In this document: positions 47,914 through 57,021 of the stretch, piece after piece | Numbering within the stretch: the stretch's first letter is position 1 | Layout of the letters: each line of letters begins with the position of its first letter | Assembly: GCF_019969685.1 (NCBI RefSeq) | Contig: NZ_JAHXYZ010000002.1 | Location: 496,001-560,000 of the forward strand | Source of the DNA: Microbacterium sp. EST19A | GTDB taxonomy: Bacteria > Actinomycetota > Actinomycetes > Actinomycetales > Microbacteriaceae | Reading direction: 5' to 3' | DNA: 64,000 nucleotides | The notes under the pieces: model-generated | What the model saw: the letters and a program-made list of their open reading frames with translations, nothing else | The model's database searches: none | What the model was told of the DNA's origin: nothing | Translations under genes and position numbers: made by a program

Positions 47914-49053
47914 TCATCGGCGTGTCGCGCCCGGGGCTGCGATGAAGGCCTCGCCCGTGCCGGACAGGGTGACCGTCTCCTCGTCGGGCGTCACGAACGC
48001 CACGGCACCCACGGCGATCGGCCGCGCCGCTCCTCCGGGAGCGGCGACGGTGACCTCGCCCGCGGTCGCCAGCACCATCGTGGGCCCCGTGACCTGCCGC
48101 GTGACAGGTGTGCCGTCGAGCGCGACCCTCTCGAGCGCGAAGTCGGGCACCGGCACCGGGTACGGGGTGATCGCGCCGTCGCCCGACGGACGCAGCACCG
48201 GCACCTCGCCCGGGGTCGTGTCGAGGATCGACAGCAGCTCCGGCACATCGATGCGCTTCGGCGTCAGCCCGCCGCGGAGCACGTTGTCGCTGGCCGCCAT
48301 GATCTCGACCCCCAGGCCCGCGAGGTAGGCGTGCAGCAGCCCCGCCCGCAGGAAGACACCCTCGCCGCGCCGCAGGATGACGTGGTTCATCAGCAGTGCG
48401 ACCACGACACCGGGATCGCCCGGATAGTTCGCCGCGACACCGGCGATCGCGCGGATCGCGGTGGCCCACTCCCCTGCGTCCGCCGTGGCCGCCGCGGTCT
48501 CGACCGCCGCGATGATGTCGTCGACCTCGGACTGCGCGTCACCGCCGAGCAACCAGGCGAGCACCTCACGGAGGGCATCCCCCTCGCCGCCCAGCCGCTC
48601 TCGGAGTGCCCTCACGCCGGCGCTGTCACCGAGCGCGGTGAGCAGGTCGAGCGTGCCCGCCACCGGACGCAGACCGCTGAGCGACTCGAAGGTCTCGCTC
48701 AGGGCGACGATGAGCTCGGGCTTGTGATTGTCGTCACGGTAGTTGCGCTGAGGGTCGTCCTCCGAGAGCTCGCCCTCTCGCGCCCACCCGTCGCGCGCCT
48801 GCGCGACCGTGGGATGCACCTGGATCGAGAGCGGCCGGCCGGCCGCGAGCAGCTTCAGCAGGTAGGGCAGCGTGCCGCCCGTGACCTGGTCGAGCGTGCC
48901 GCCGCCCTCGACGTCCGCCGGATCCCCCGGATGGTCGCCGAACCAGACCTCCGCCTCGGGAGCCCCCGTGGGCGTGCGGCCCTCCAGCTCGGCGAGAAGC
49001 GTGTCGGATCCCCAGGCGTAGTCGCGGGGCGCATTGGTGAGGCTGAGCAGCAT
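47914..49053 (-). CDS. manA: Mannose-6-phosphate isomerase, class I
   Basis: A 379-residue cupin enzyme interconverting mannose-6-P and fructose-6-P, feeding GDP-mannose and envelope glycans. Zinc-site motifs are visible: QVHPT (His and neighbouring Gln), HKPELIVAL (Glu and His), and a distal HAYLAGLGVEIMAASDNVLRGG. The C-terminal cupin is complete. Start at 49053 with TACGCT 7 bases upstream and no ribosome site. Divergent from the first ligase-like gene with a 69-base gap. Confidence 0.93.
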   Translation of the reverse strand: MLLSLTNAPRDYAWGSDTLLAELEGRTPTGAPEAEVWFGDHPGDPADVEGGGTLDQVTGGTLPYLLKLLAAGRPLSIQVHPTVAQARDGWAREGELSEDDPQRNYRDDNHKPELIVALSETFESLSGLRPVAGTLDLLTALGDSAGVRALRERLGGEGDALREVLAWLLGGDAQSEVDDIIAAVETAAATADAGEWATAIRAIAGVAANYPGDPGVVVALLMNHVILRRGEGVFLRAGLLHAYLAGLGVEIMAASDNVLRGGLTPKRIDVPELLSILDTTPGEVPVLRPSGDGAITPYPVPVPDFALERVALDGTPVTRQVTGPTMVLATAGEVTVAAPGGAARPIAVGAVAFVTPDEETVTLSGTGEAFIAAPGATRR

Positions 49054-49060
49054 GAATCCC

Positions 49061-49066
49061 AGCGTA
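49061..49066 (-). promoter_or_regulatory. Leaderless -10 box of manA
   Basis: TACGCT on the minus strand, 7 bases before the ATG at 49053. Confidence 0.55.
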
Positions 49067-49109
49067 GAGGCGCACGGCGGCGCTCAGGGACGCCGGAAGC
49101 GCGGCGCGG

Positions 49110-49115
49110 TAGCCT
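49110..49115 (+). promoter_or_regulatory. Leaderless -10 box of first O-antigen ligase-like gene
   Basis: TAGCCT, 7 bases before the ATG at 49123. The two divergent -10 boxes of this gap are only 43 bases apart. Confidence 0.55.
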
Positions 49116-49122
49116 GAACGCG

Positions 49123-50538
49123 ATGGCCCAGTACACGAAGCATCCCGTGGCGCCCCCGCCCACCGCGCCGGAACGCGAGTCGACGGGGCACCTGATGCTG
49201 CGCGGTTACGTCATCTTCGTGCTGTTCATCACGTTCGCGCACTCGGCCGTCTACAACCTCCTCGGCATCGTCGGCGCCGGGGCGGTGCTCGGCCTCTTCA
49301 CGCTCGCGACCCTCGCCATCGGCATCCCGCAGCTCGCGCGCAACCGGCCGCAGCCGTTCCGTTGGCGGCGCCTCCCCTGGGCGGCTCTCGGCTACACGGC
49401 CCTCGCGCTCGTCTCGGTCGCGTGGTCGCAATGGCGAGGGCCGACCGTGCTCACGTGGGTGCTTCTCGCCGCAGTCACGGTGAACGGCCTGTTCATCGCG
49501 CATGTGCTGACCTGGCACGAGATCGTCCGCGCCCTGTCGTCGGCCTTCAAATGGATCCTCGGGCTCTCGCTGGCCCTCGAGCTCTGGGTCTCCCTCGTGA
49601 TCCACGGGCCGCTGCTGCCGAACTTCGTCACCCTGCCGGACGGCGAGCTCGACCCGCAGTGGTACTGGGTGCGCGACAACCTGTTCGACGGCGGGCGGAT
49701 CCAGGGCATCGTCGGGAACGCCAACCTGCTGGCGATCATCTCGCTCTTCGCGATCATCACCTTCGGAGTGCTCTTCGCCGCGCGTGCGCGCTGGCGCACC
49801 ACCCTCGCCCTCTGGGCGCTGCTCGCCGCCTACTTCCTCTTCCGCACCTCCTCGGCGACCGCCTTCGTCTGCGCCGCGGCCGCCGCCGTCGTGCTCGTGG
49901 TCGCGCTGCTCATGCGGCGGGCATCGACCCCCGGAGCACGCACCCTCATCTACGTGATCGCGATCGGCACGACGGTGGTCGGAGTGGTCGCCGTGTGGCT
50001 GCTCCGTGGACCGCTGCTGGCCCTCCTCGGCCGCAGCTCCGACCTCACCGGCCGCTCCGACCGGATCTGGAGCAAGGTCCTCGAGCGGGCGGGCGAGCAT
50101 CCGCTCTTCGGCAACGGCTTCTCGAGCCCGTGGATCCCGACCGACCCCGCCTTCGACGGCTGGATCATCGACCACGGCATCACGGTCTTCCACGCGCACA
50201 ACATGTGGCTCGACGTGCTGCTCCAGCTCGGCGTGCTCGGCGTCGTCCTGATGGCCCTCGCCTACATCAGCCTTCTCTGGCGCTCGTGGTTCTTCGCGGT
50301 CGACCGGCCGCGCTGGGATCTCGAGGGCGCCCGGCCGTTCTCGCCGCTGACCCTGCTCCCGATCCTGTTCACGGTCGTGCTGCTGGTGCAGGGCCTGTCC
50401 GAGTCGACGCCGATCATGCTCTGGGGATGGATGCTGCTCGTCCTGCTGTCGTTCAAACTCAAGTCGGTGCCCCTGGTGGGCGTGGGCGAGCGCGACCTCC
50501 TGTTCGAACGCGGCGCACGCCAGCGGCGGGTGCCGTGA
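49123..50538 (+). CDS. O-antigen ligase/polymerase-like membrane protein 1
   Basis: A 471-residue protein with about 11 predicted helices and a large loop (about residues 310-380) with the Wzy_C pattern (RSDRIWSKVLERAGEHPLFGNGFS, then HAHNMWLDVLLQLGVLGV). Such proteins polymerise or ligate lipid-linked glycans outside the membrane. The ATG at 49123 is given by the leaderless box; upstream residues in the same frame are unrelated to the family. It is coupled by GTGA to a second, related gene. Confidence 0.85.
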   Translation: MAQYTKHPVAPPPTAPERESTGHLMLRGYVIFVLFITFAHSAVYNLLGIVGAGAVLGLFTLATLAIGIPQLARNRPQPFRWRRLPWAALGYTALALVSVAWSQWRGPTVLTWVLLAAVTVNGLFIAHVLTWHEIVRALSSAFKWILGLSLALELWVSLVIHGPLLPNFVTLPDGELDPQWYWVRDNLFDGGRIQGIVGNANLLAIISLFAIITFGVLFAARARWRTTLALWALLAAYFLFRTSSATAFVCAAAAAVVLVVALLMRRASTPGARTLIYVIAIGTTVVGVVAVWLLRGPLLALLGRSSDLTGRSDRIWSKVLERAGEHPLFGNGFSSPWIPTDPAFDGWIIDHGITVFHAHNMWLDVLLQLGVLGVVLMALAYISLLWRSWFFAVDRPRWDLEGARPFSPLTLLPILFTVVLLVQGLSESTPIMLWGWMLLVLLSFKLKSVPLVGVGERDLLFERGARQRRVP

Positions 50539-51833
50539 CCCCCGTCCGCCCGATGGTGCGCCTCCTCGGGTCCGTCGAGATGGCCAGGGCGTTCACCCTC
50601 GCCGCGCTCACGGCCGTGTTCGGGTCGTTCGCGATCCAGCAGATGACGTCGGCCGTGACCCTCGCCGCCGTCATCACCGCGCTGTGCCTGCTCGGCGGGG
50701 CCATCCTCTGGGTCCGCCGCGAGGAGCTGTCTCCGCTGCGGATCGCTCCGACGTCGCTCTTCGCCTTCCTCTGCTGGGCACTGGTGAGTCTCGTGTGGAC
50801 CACGGACCGCTCCGACACGGTCTTCGGCTGGCTCTCGCTGTTCGGCTTCGCGTTCCTCGCGCTCACCGTCGGCCATATCCGCGACACGCTGCAGACCGTG
50901 CGCGCGATCGGCGACACGCTCCGCGGTCTGCTCGCCGTCTCGCTCGGCGTCGAGATCCTGTCCGGCATCCTGCTCGACGTCCCGTTCGCCTTCCTCGGCA
51001 TCCAGGGCAACCTCGCCGACGGCGGTCCCGTCCAGGGGTTGTTCGGCAGCCGCAACATGCTCGGGTTCATCGCCGTGATCGCGCTGATCACCTTCGTGAT
51101 CGAGTGGCGCACGCAGTCGGTGAATCCGCCGCTCGCCGTCGTGTCGGTCGCGCTGGCCGGCTCGCTCGCGTTCCTCTCGTCCTCGCCGACCGTGCTCGTG
51201 CTGGCGGTCGCGGTCGGCATCGTGACGGCCGCCCTCACGATCGTGCGGCACGCCTCCCCGCAACGACGGGGTCTCGTGCAGTGGATGCTCGGCATCCTCG
51301 TCGCGCTCGCGCTCACCGTGGCGTTCTCGCTGCGTCACCAGATCATCGCGCTGCTCGACGCGGGCTCCGACTTCTCGATCCGTGCGACGCTCTGGAACAC
51401 GATCCTCGACTTCGTCGCCGTGAAGCCGGTCCAGGGCTGGGGCTGGTTCGGCGACTGGGCGCGCGGCGAGTATCCGTTCACCTACATCAACTTCCAGCTC
51501 GACGACCACCACCAGAGCGCACTGAACGCGTTCTTCGACGTGCTGCTCCAGCTCGGCGCCGCGGGACTCGTGCTCTTCCTGCTCCTCGGCGGGGTGGCGC
51601 TGATCCGCTCCTGGCTGGTGGCGAGCGTCCGCCGATCCGTCGTCTACGCGTGGACGCCGATCACCCTGGTGACACTGGCGGTCGACTCGATGTTCGAGAG
51701 CTTCACCCTCGTCGGCGCCGGCTGGTTCATGCTCGTGCTCTGCGCCCTGCGCGCCGGGCAGTCCCGCTCCTGGCGCGAGAACATCGATGCCGCGCACACG
51801 GGCGCGATCCCGACGCTGCGCCCGCAGCTCTGA
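50535..51833 (+). CDS. O-antigen ligase/polymerase-like membrane protein 2
   Basis: A 432-residue relative of the gene before it, with about 10 helices and the same loop pattern (DFSIRATLWNTILDFVAVKPVQGWGW, then DDHHQSALNAFFDVLLQLGAAGLV). The GTG start overlaps the previous stop. Tandem Wzy_C-type genes could act as a pair, one polymerising and one attaching the glycan, or reflect a duplication; sequence alone does not decide. It converges with galE, and a weak CTGAG-CTCAG dyad lies near 51830-51847. Confidence 0.83.
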   Translation: MTPVRPMVRLLGSVEMARAFTLAALTAVFGSFAIQQMTSAVTLAAVITALCLLGGAILWVRREELSPLRIAPTSLFAFLCWALVSLVWTTDRSDTVFGWLSLFGFAFLALTVGHIRDTLQTVRAIGDTLRGLLAVSLGVEILSGILLDVPFAFLGIQGNLADGGPVQGLFGSRNMLGFIAVIALITFVIEWRTQSVNPPLAVVSVALAGSLAFLSSSPTVLVLAVAVGIVTAALTIVRHASPQRRGLVQWMLGILVALALTVAFSLRHQIIALLDAGSDFSIRATLWNTILDFVAVKPVQGWGWFGDWARGEYPFTYINFQLDDHHQSALNAFFDVLLQLGAAGLVLFLLLGGVALIRSWLVASVRRSVVYAWTPITLVTLAVDSMFESFTLVGAGWFMLVLCALRAGQSRSWRENIDAAHTGAIPTLRPQL

Positions 51834-51854
51834 GCCGACGGTCTCAGCCCGAGG

Positions 51855-52844
51855 TCAGCGCAGCGCGCTCAGCTTCTCGGCCCAGGCGATGGCGTCGCGC
51901 ACCCCGTCGTCGACGGAGCGCTCAGCACGCCAGTCGAGCACCTCGGCGGCGTGATCCACGATCGCGAAGGCTCCGGCCTGATCGCCGGGACGCCGGCCGG
52001 CCTCCACGACGGGCAGCGGCTCTCCGGTCACTCGCTCGAAAGCGGCGACCAGCTCGCGCACGGTCACGCCGTCGCCGGTGCCCAGGTTGATCACCTGGTA
52101 CGGCTCCTCCTCGGTGGCCACCTCGTCGAACTTCACCACCGCCGCGACGTGCGCGAGCGCGAGATCCCAGACGTGGATGTAGTCCCGAAGCCCCGAACCG
52201 TCGCGGGTGGCCCAGTCGGTGCCCGTGATCGTGAAGGACTCACCTGCGGCGCGCGCCTGCATGATCTTGCCGAGGGCGTGCGAGGGAGCCGGGTTCTGCT
52301 GGCCCGTGCGCAGCTGCGGGTCGGCGCCGATCGGATTGAAGTAGCGGAGCGCGATCGCCCGGAAGTCGCCGGCGGCCGCAGCATCGTGCAGGATCTGCTC
52401 GACCATGGCCTTGGTCGTCGCGTACGGGCTGGACGGTGCCAGGACGCCGTTCTCATCGACGCCGTCACCGCTCTCTCCCTCGTACACCGACGCGGACGAG
52501 CTGAACACGATGCGGGCGATGCCGGCGTCGCGCAGGCGCTGCAGCAGGAGCACGGTCTTGCCGACGTTGGAGTCGTAGTAGCCGAGGGGATCGGCGACCG
52601 ATTCCGGCACGACGGCGCGAGCGGCGCAGTGCACGACCGCGTCGATGTCGGGATGATCCGCCAGCAGCCGGTCCAGCAGCGCCGCATCGGCGATGTCGCC
52701 CTCGTAGAGGTTGCGGCCCTCACCGAACGCACGCAGACCCTTGGAGAGGTCGTCGAGGATCACGACCTCGATGCCGGACTCGATGCACGCCGTCGCGACA
52801 GTGGACCCGATGTAGCCGGCGCCGCCGGTGATCAATACCTTCAT
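51855..52844 (-). CDS. galE: UDP-glucose 4-epimerase
   Basis: A 329-residue extended short-chain dehydrogenase that interconverts UDP-glucose and UDP-galactose. NAD motif GGAGYIG (7-13), SSSASVY, and the catalytic YxxxK (PYATTKAMVE). It provides UDP-galactopyranose for the mutase Glf encoded at 60.2 kb. ATG at 52844 is chosen because the protein then starts MKVLITGGAGYIGS, and TAGACT lies 7 bases upstream. The longer frame would run into the GlfT2-like gene. Confidence 0.93.
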   Translation of the reverse strand: MKVLITGGAGYIGSTVATACIESGIEVVILDDLSKGLRAFGEGRNLYEGDIADAALLDRLLADHPDIDAVVHCAARAVVPESVADPLGYYDSNVGKTVLLLQRLRDAGIARIVFSSSASVYEGESGDGVDENGVLAPSSPYATTKAMVEQILHDAAAAGDFRAIALRYFNPIGADPQLRTGQQNPAPSHALGKIMQARAAGESFTITGTDWATRDGSGLRDYIHVWDLALAHVAAVVKFDEVATEEEPYQVINLGTGDGVTVRELVAAFERVTGEPLPVVEAGRRPGDQAGAFAIVDHAAEVLDWRAERSVDDGVRDAIAWAEKLSALR

Positions 52845-52851
52845 CGCGCCC

Positions 52852-52857
52852 AGTCTA
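52852..52857 (-). promoter_or_regulatory. Leaderless -10 box of galE
   Basis: TAGACT on the minus strand, 7 bases before the ATG at 52844. Confidence 0.55.
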
Positions 52858-52916
52858 GCCAGCCGGGGGCACGGTTCATGGAGCGCACTCTCCGCAGATC
52901 CGAAGGCGACGGACGG

Positions 52917-52922
52917 TAGGCT
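52917..52922 (+). promoter_or_regulatory. Candidate -10 box of the galactofuranosyltransferase operon
   Basis: TAGGCT, about 71 bases before the GTG at 52994, in the divergent gap with galE. A leader of about 65 bases with GGAG before the start is implied. Confidence 0.35.
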
Positions 52923-52993
52923 ACTCACTGCTCGTCGAGTCGCGCGCTGTCCTGTGACAGCTGTCTGCGGCACCAACATCGGAGAACTTCCCT

Positions 52994-54904
52994 GTGGCCC
53001 ACGTCCTTCAGAACGTCGTCTTCCCACTCGATCGCGACCCCGATCTGCTTCCCCTGTACGCCGACCCCGAGACGTGGTCGGTCATCGAGAACGAACCCGT
53101 GCGCGTGTCGAACAGGGCGCACCTGGGCAACATCCTCGGCCGTCACCGGGCGCGCATCGTCGCCGGACGCCGCGTGTCGCTCGGCACCTACTTCAACGCC
53201 TTCCCCGCGTCGTATTGGCAGCACTGGACCAGCGTCAGAGACGTCACGCTGACCGTCCGCACGACCGGACCCGCGACGATCCTCGTCTACCGCTCCAACG
53301 GGTCCGGCATCCGCCAGCGCGTCGCGACCCGCGAGGTGACCGGCGAGGCGACGACGACCTTCGACCTCGAGCTCACTCAGTACAGCGACGGTGGCTGGAT
53401 CTGGTTCGACATCGTCGCCGACGAGAAGCCGGCGGTGCTCGAGGGCGCGGAGTGGACGACCGAGCAGGAGCCCGCCCGCACGGGCAAGGCGTCGCTCGGC
53501 ATCACCACCTACAACAAGCCGGACTACTGCGTCGAGACGCTGCGCGCCCTCGCGGCCTCACCGGACGCACTCGAGTTCGTCGATCGCATCTTCCTCGTCG
53601 ACCAGGGCTCTCAGCTCGTCTCCGAGCAGGACGGCTTCGACGAGGTGTCCGAGAGCCTCGGGGAGACGCTGCAGCTCATCCGCCAGGAGAACCTCGGCGG
53701 CTCCGGCGGATTCGCCCGCGCGATGCACGAGACCCTGCAGCGTCCGGAGAGCGATTTCGTGCAGCTGCTCGACGACGACGTGCGCCTCGAGCCGGAGTCG
53801 CTGCGCCGCTCGATCGTGTTCGGGCAATACGCGACCACGCCGGTGCTCGTCGGCGGCCACATGTTCGACCTGCTCGACCGACCCAAGCTGCACGGCTGGG
53901 CCGAGGTGGTCGACGAGGGCCCATTCATGTGGCGCAACCTGTACCAGGAGAAGATGCCGCACGACTTCGGCGTGTCGAACCTGCGCCAGTCGACGCTCCT
54001 CCACATCCGGATGGACGCCGACTACAACGGCTGGTGGATGTGCCTCATCCCCCTCGACGTGATCCGCGAGGTGGGTCTCGCCCTCCCGGCCTTCATCAAG
54101 TGGGACGACGCGGAATTCTGCCTGCGTGCCGGCGAGGCCGGGTTCCCGACGGTGTCGATGCCGGGCGTCGCGCTGTGGCACGTCTCCTGGGTCAATAAGG
54201 ACGACACGATCGACTGGCAGGCGTACTTCCATGCGCGCAACCGGATCGTGGCGGGTCTTCTGCACTCCGGCGCGCCACGCGGCGGCACCCTCCTGAAGCA
54301 CAGCAGGCGCGTCGACCTCAAGCACCTGATGATGATGCAGTACTACCCCGTCGCGCTCCGTGCCCGTGCGCTGCGGGACGTGCTGTCCGGGCCCGACCAC
54401 ATGAAGCGGAACCTGGCGACGGCGATGCCCGCTGCTCGCGCGCTCGCACCGGAGTTCCCGGAGACGGTCGTGCACCGCGACCCGTCGACCGTGCTGCACT
54501 CCCGCCACGGACGACGCGTCTTCCAGCAGCTCTCGAAGAACGACCTCGACAACCCGACGGGGATGAAGCTCCGCGTGTTCACGCTGCGCGCCCTCATCTC
54601 CCACTGGATCCATCGCCCGCACCCCGCGAACATCGCTCAGCCCGAGGTCGAGTTCGGCAAGGAGGACGCCCTGTGGTGGCGCGTCCCGTCGTTCGACAGC
54701 GCGCTCGTGAGCGCGGCCGACGGATCCGGCAAGAACATCTACACGCGCGATCGGCGTCAGTACCGCCGTATGCTCCGCGAGAGCATCCGCCTGCACTCCG
54801 AGCTGCGCCGCAGGTGGCCGCAGCTGCAGAAGCAGTATCGCGATGCGCTCCCCGAGCTCGTCTCACCCCAGTCCTGGCAGAAGATCTTCGAGGAGAAGGC
54901 ATGA
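52994..54904 (+). CDS. glfT2: GlfT2-like galactofuranosyltransferase
   Basis: A 636-residue bimodular enzyme as GlfT2: N-terminal beta-sandwich (about 1-160), a GT-A domain with the metal motif LLDDDV (260-262), the WDD motif (370-372) with the likely catalytic Asp, and H396-W399 (HVSW), then a helical C-terminus. The positions of WDD and His are almost those known for mycobacterial GlfT2, which adds alternating beta-1,5 and beta-1,6 galactofuranose from UDP-Galf. The start is a GTG with GGAG upstream. The next glycosyltransferase gene overlaps its stop by 4 bases. Confidence 0.88.
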   Translation: MAHVLQNVVFPLDRDPDLLPLYADPETWSVIENEPVRVSNRAHLGNILGRHRARIVAGRRVSLGTYFNAFPASYWQHWTSVRDVTLTVRTTGPATILVYRSNGSGIRQRVATREVTGEATTTFDLELTQYSDGGWIWFDIVADEKPAVLEGAEWTTEQEPARTGKASLGITTYNKPDYCVETLRALAASPDALEFVDRIFLVDQGSQLVSEQDGFDEVSESLGETLQLIRQENLGGSGGFARAMHETLQRPESDFVQLLDDDVRLEPESLRRSIVFGQYATTPVLVGGHMFDLLDRPKLHGWAEVVDEGPFMWRNLYQEKMPHDFGVSNLRQSTLLHIRMDADYNGWWMCLIPLDVIREVGLALPAFIKWDDAEFCLRAGEAGFPTVSMPGVALWHVSWVNKDDTIDWQAYFHARNRIVAGLLHSGAPRGGTLLKHSRRVDLKHLMMMQYYPVALRARALRDVLSGPDHMKRNLATAMPAARALAPEFPETVVHRDPSTVLHSRHGRRVFQQLSKNDLDNPTGMKLRVFTLRALISHWIHRPHPANIAQPEVEFGKEDALWWRVPSFDSALVSAADGSGKNIYTRDRRQYRRMLRESIRLHSELRRRWPQLQKQYRDALPELVSPQSWQKIFEEKA

Positions 54905-55863
54905 CCGCGGCGCCCGCTGCATTCGACCCCACGGCCGCGACGATCGTCATCGTCACCTTCAACCGCTCGCACCTGCTCGCGGGACTGCTCACCAGCATCA
55001 CGGCGATGAACCCGAAGCCCGGCCACGTCGTGATCATCGACAACGCCTCGGCGGATGACACCACCGACGTCGTCGAGTCGTTCCGCGAGGGCATCGGCAC
55101 CGAGATCGTCTATCGCCGTCTCGAGACGAACACAGGCGGATCCGGCGGCTTCAGCGAGGGCATGCGCACGGCGTACGAGCTCGGGTCCGAGTGGATCTGG
55201 ATGATGGACGACGACGTCGAGGTCCTCACCGACGGCCTCGCGAAGATGGGCAAGTGGGCGCCGCGCTTCAAGAGCATCCAGGGCCGCCGCTTCGACTACG
55301 ACGGCAGCGAGTTCTACTGGCAGTACCGCATCGCCGAGCGCATGGGCATCCCCATCCCGTTCGCCCCCTCCGGATTCGACGGGTCCGGATTCAAGGAGAT
55401 GAACAGCGGATGCTTCGAGGGCATGTTCATCCACCGCTCGATCGTGACGCAGATCGGCCTCCCCGACCCGAGGTTCTTCATCTACTGGGACGACCAGATG
55501 TACGGGTGGCTCGCCTCGCGCCGGACGACGGCGGTCATCGTGGACGAGTTCGTGCTGCGACGCACGCGCGAGATCAAGCAGTGGGACATGGGCATCCGCC
55601 ACATGAACGCGTCGAGCAACGCTTACCGCTACTACATCATGCGCAACCGCGGATTCATCAAGCAGTACTACCGCGTGCACGGCGTCTACAACCCGGTCCT
55701 GTTCGGTCTGGGCACGGCGGCGACCTTCGCGAAGGAACTCATCCGGCTCGTGTTCGTCGAGCGGACGGTGCGCGGCACGAGCAACCTCTTCCGCGGCATC
55801 CGTGACGGCGGCAAGGCCGGTCGCGACCGCACCTGGCAGCCGATGGAACCCCTGGAGGCATGA
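54901..55863 (+). CDS. GlfT1-like family 2 glycosyltransferase
   Basis: A 320-residue cytoplasmic GT2: VTFNRSHLLAGLL and IIDNASADDT at the N-terminus, the metal motif MMDDDV (103-105), TGGSGGF, and a WDD triad at 196-198 (FIYWDDQMYGW). This matches the GlfT1 branch, which adds the first galactofuranose units to the lipid-linked primer. ATGA overlap with the GlfT2-like gene before it and the small anchored-protein gene after it. The primer used here is unknown. Confidence 0.85.
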   Translation: MTAAPAAFDPTAATIVIVTFNRSHLLAGLLTSITAMNPKPGHVVIIDNASADDTTDVVESFREGIGTEIVYRRLETNTGGSGGFSEGMRTAYELGSEWIWMMDDDVEVLTDGLAKMGKWAPRFKSIQGRRFDYDGSEFYWQYRIAERMGIPIPFAPSGFDGSGFKEMNSGCFEGMFIHRSIVTQIGLPDPRFFIYWDDQMYGWLASRRTTAVIVDEFVLRRTREIKQWDMGIRHMNASSNAYRYYIMRNRGFIKQYYRVHGVYNPVLFGLGTAATFAKELIRLVFVERTVRGTSNLFRGIRDGGKAGRDRTWQPMEPLEA

Positions 55864-56453
55864 CGATGGACGAGCAGCAGCCGGAACTGCGGTGGGCGCC
55901 GCTGGAACCTGCGCCGAGGCGCACCGGACGTATCTGGCTGATCGTCGGGCTCTCGGTCGCGGCGCTCGTGATCGTGGGCGTGCTGCTGTTCCTCTTCCTG
56001 CCGCGTGGCGACGGCCCCACGCCCGAAGAGAGCCCGTCTCCCTCTCCGTCTGCCTCCGCGACGGCGACGCCGTCACCGACGCCGACCGCGACGCCGGAGC
56101 CGACCCAGACTCCGATCACGACGGCACCGCCCGTGGTCGATCCTGACGTGGGCGCGTTCCGCGAGAAGGTGACTCCGTCGCTCGACGACGCGACCCGCCT
56201 TCTCGACCTCCTGGCGAGCACGAGCGGCGAGGACGCGGTGTCTCTGGTCGACACTCTGCAGCAGGATGCGCAGCGTCTGTCCGACTCTCCGGCGCCCTCG
56301 TCGATCGCGCAGGCGTGGAGCGAGGGGCTCTCGGCCTACTCGCAGCGGCTGACCGAGCTCGATTCCGCGGTGTCGTCAGGTGGTTCGACCGCCAGTGCGG
56401 CGGGAGCCGCCCGGACGGCTGCGGAGAACCTGCGGAGCCTCGTCGGCCTCTGA
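55860..56453 (+). CDS. Membrane-anchored protein with Ser/Thr/Pro-rich stalk, function unknown
   Basis: A 197-residue protein: cytoplasmic N-terminus of about 22 residues, one helix (about 24-48), a Ser/Thr/Pro stalk (about 52-90), and an external helical domain (about 95-197, DDATRLLDLLASTSGEDAVSLV). The stalk looks like those of surface-exposed actinobacterial proteins and may be glycosylated. Coupled by ATGA to the GlfT1-like gene, so it may assist galactan assembly (inference). I do not recognise a family. Confidence 0.75.
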   Translation: MTMDEQQPELRWAPLEPAPRRTGRIWLIVGLSVAALVIVGVLLFLFLPRGDGPTPEESPSPSPSASATATPSPTPTATPEPTQTPITTAPPVVDPDVGAFREKVTPSLDDATRLLDLLASTSGEDAVSLVDTLQQDAQRLSDSPAPSSIAQAWSEGLSAYSQRLTELDSAVSSGGSTASAAGAARTAAENLRSLVGL

Positions 56454-56466
56454 GGCCGGCCCGCAA

Positions 56467-57021
56467 TCACGACGCCGGTCGATCGGCGTCGCTCCATTCC
56501 GTCATGCCCGCGGCACGGCAGTCGGATGCCGGGATCACGACGGGCGCGCCGTCGGGAAGGCTGCACAGCGTCAGAGCGGGCACGTCGTCCGCGCCGCTCT
56601 GGGGACTGCTGCTCTGGAACTCCACACCCGCGAGCAGCCCTTCGTCCCACAGCCGCATGCAGCCGTCGATCAGTGCGGGCGACGGGTCCGTCTCACCCGC
56701 GATCGCGACCGAGATCGTGACGTCGCGCGGTTCCGTGAGTGCACCGCCGGTGGCAGACGCGGAGTTGATCGGGCCGGCGACAGTCGCGCAGACCACCTCC
56801 ACCGACCGCAGTTCCAGCCCGCCGGCCACGGACTCCGCGCCGGGGCCAGCGAGCACCCAGGCGGCACCGGCCCCGGCGACCAGGCAGACGCCGGCGACCA
56901 GTGCCCACGCGATCCGCGGACCTCGTCGCATCGATCCGTCGTCGCCTGCCGCCTGCGCGACAAGGGTCTCCTTGAGCCGTGCGCGGAACACCGGGTCGAG
57001 CCTTTCGTCTCCTCCGCTCAT
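56467..57021 (-). CDS. Single-pass membrane protein, possible anti-sigma factor
   Basis: A 184-residue protein with a short cytoplasmic N-terminus (about 37 residues), one helix (about 38-62) and an external beta-rich domain with three or four cysteines (VVCATVAG, DGCMRL, TLCSLPDG, SDCRAAG). It is coupled by ATGA to the ECF sigma gene, the position of an anti-sigma factor, but the zinc anti-sigma motif HxxxCxxC is absent and the cytoplasmic part is short. Third gene of the sigma operon. Confidence 0.72.
   Translation of the reverse strand: MSGGDERLDPVFRARLKETLVAQAAGDDGSMRRGPRIAWALVAGVCLVAGAGAAWVLAGPGAESVAGGLELRSVEVVCATVAGPINSASATGGALTEPRDVTISVAIAGETDPSPALIDGCMRLWDEGLLAGVEFQSSSPQSGADDVPALTLCSLPDGAPVVIPASDCRAAGMTEWSDADRPAS

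Noticed and set aside
51830..51847. CTGAG/CTCAG dyad between the ligase-like gene and galE as a terminator
   Set aside because: The stem is only five base pairs with an 8-base loop; not convincing.
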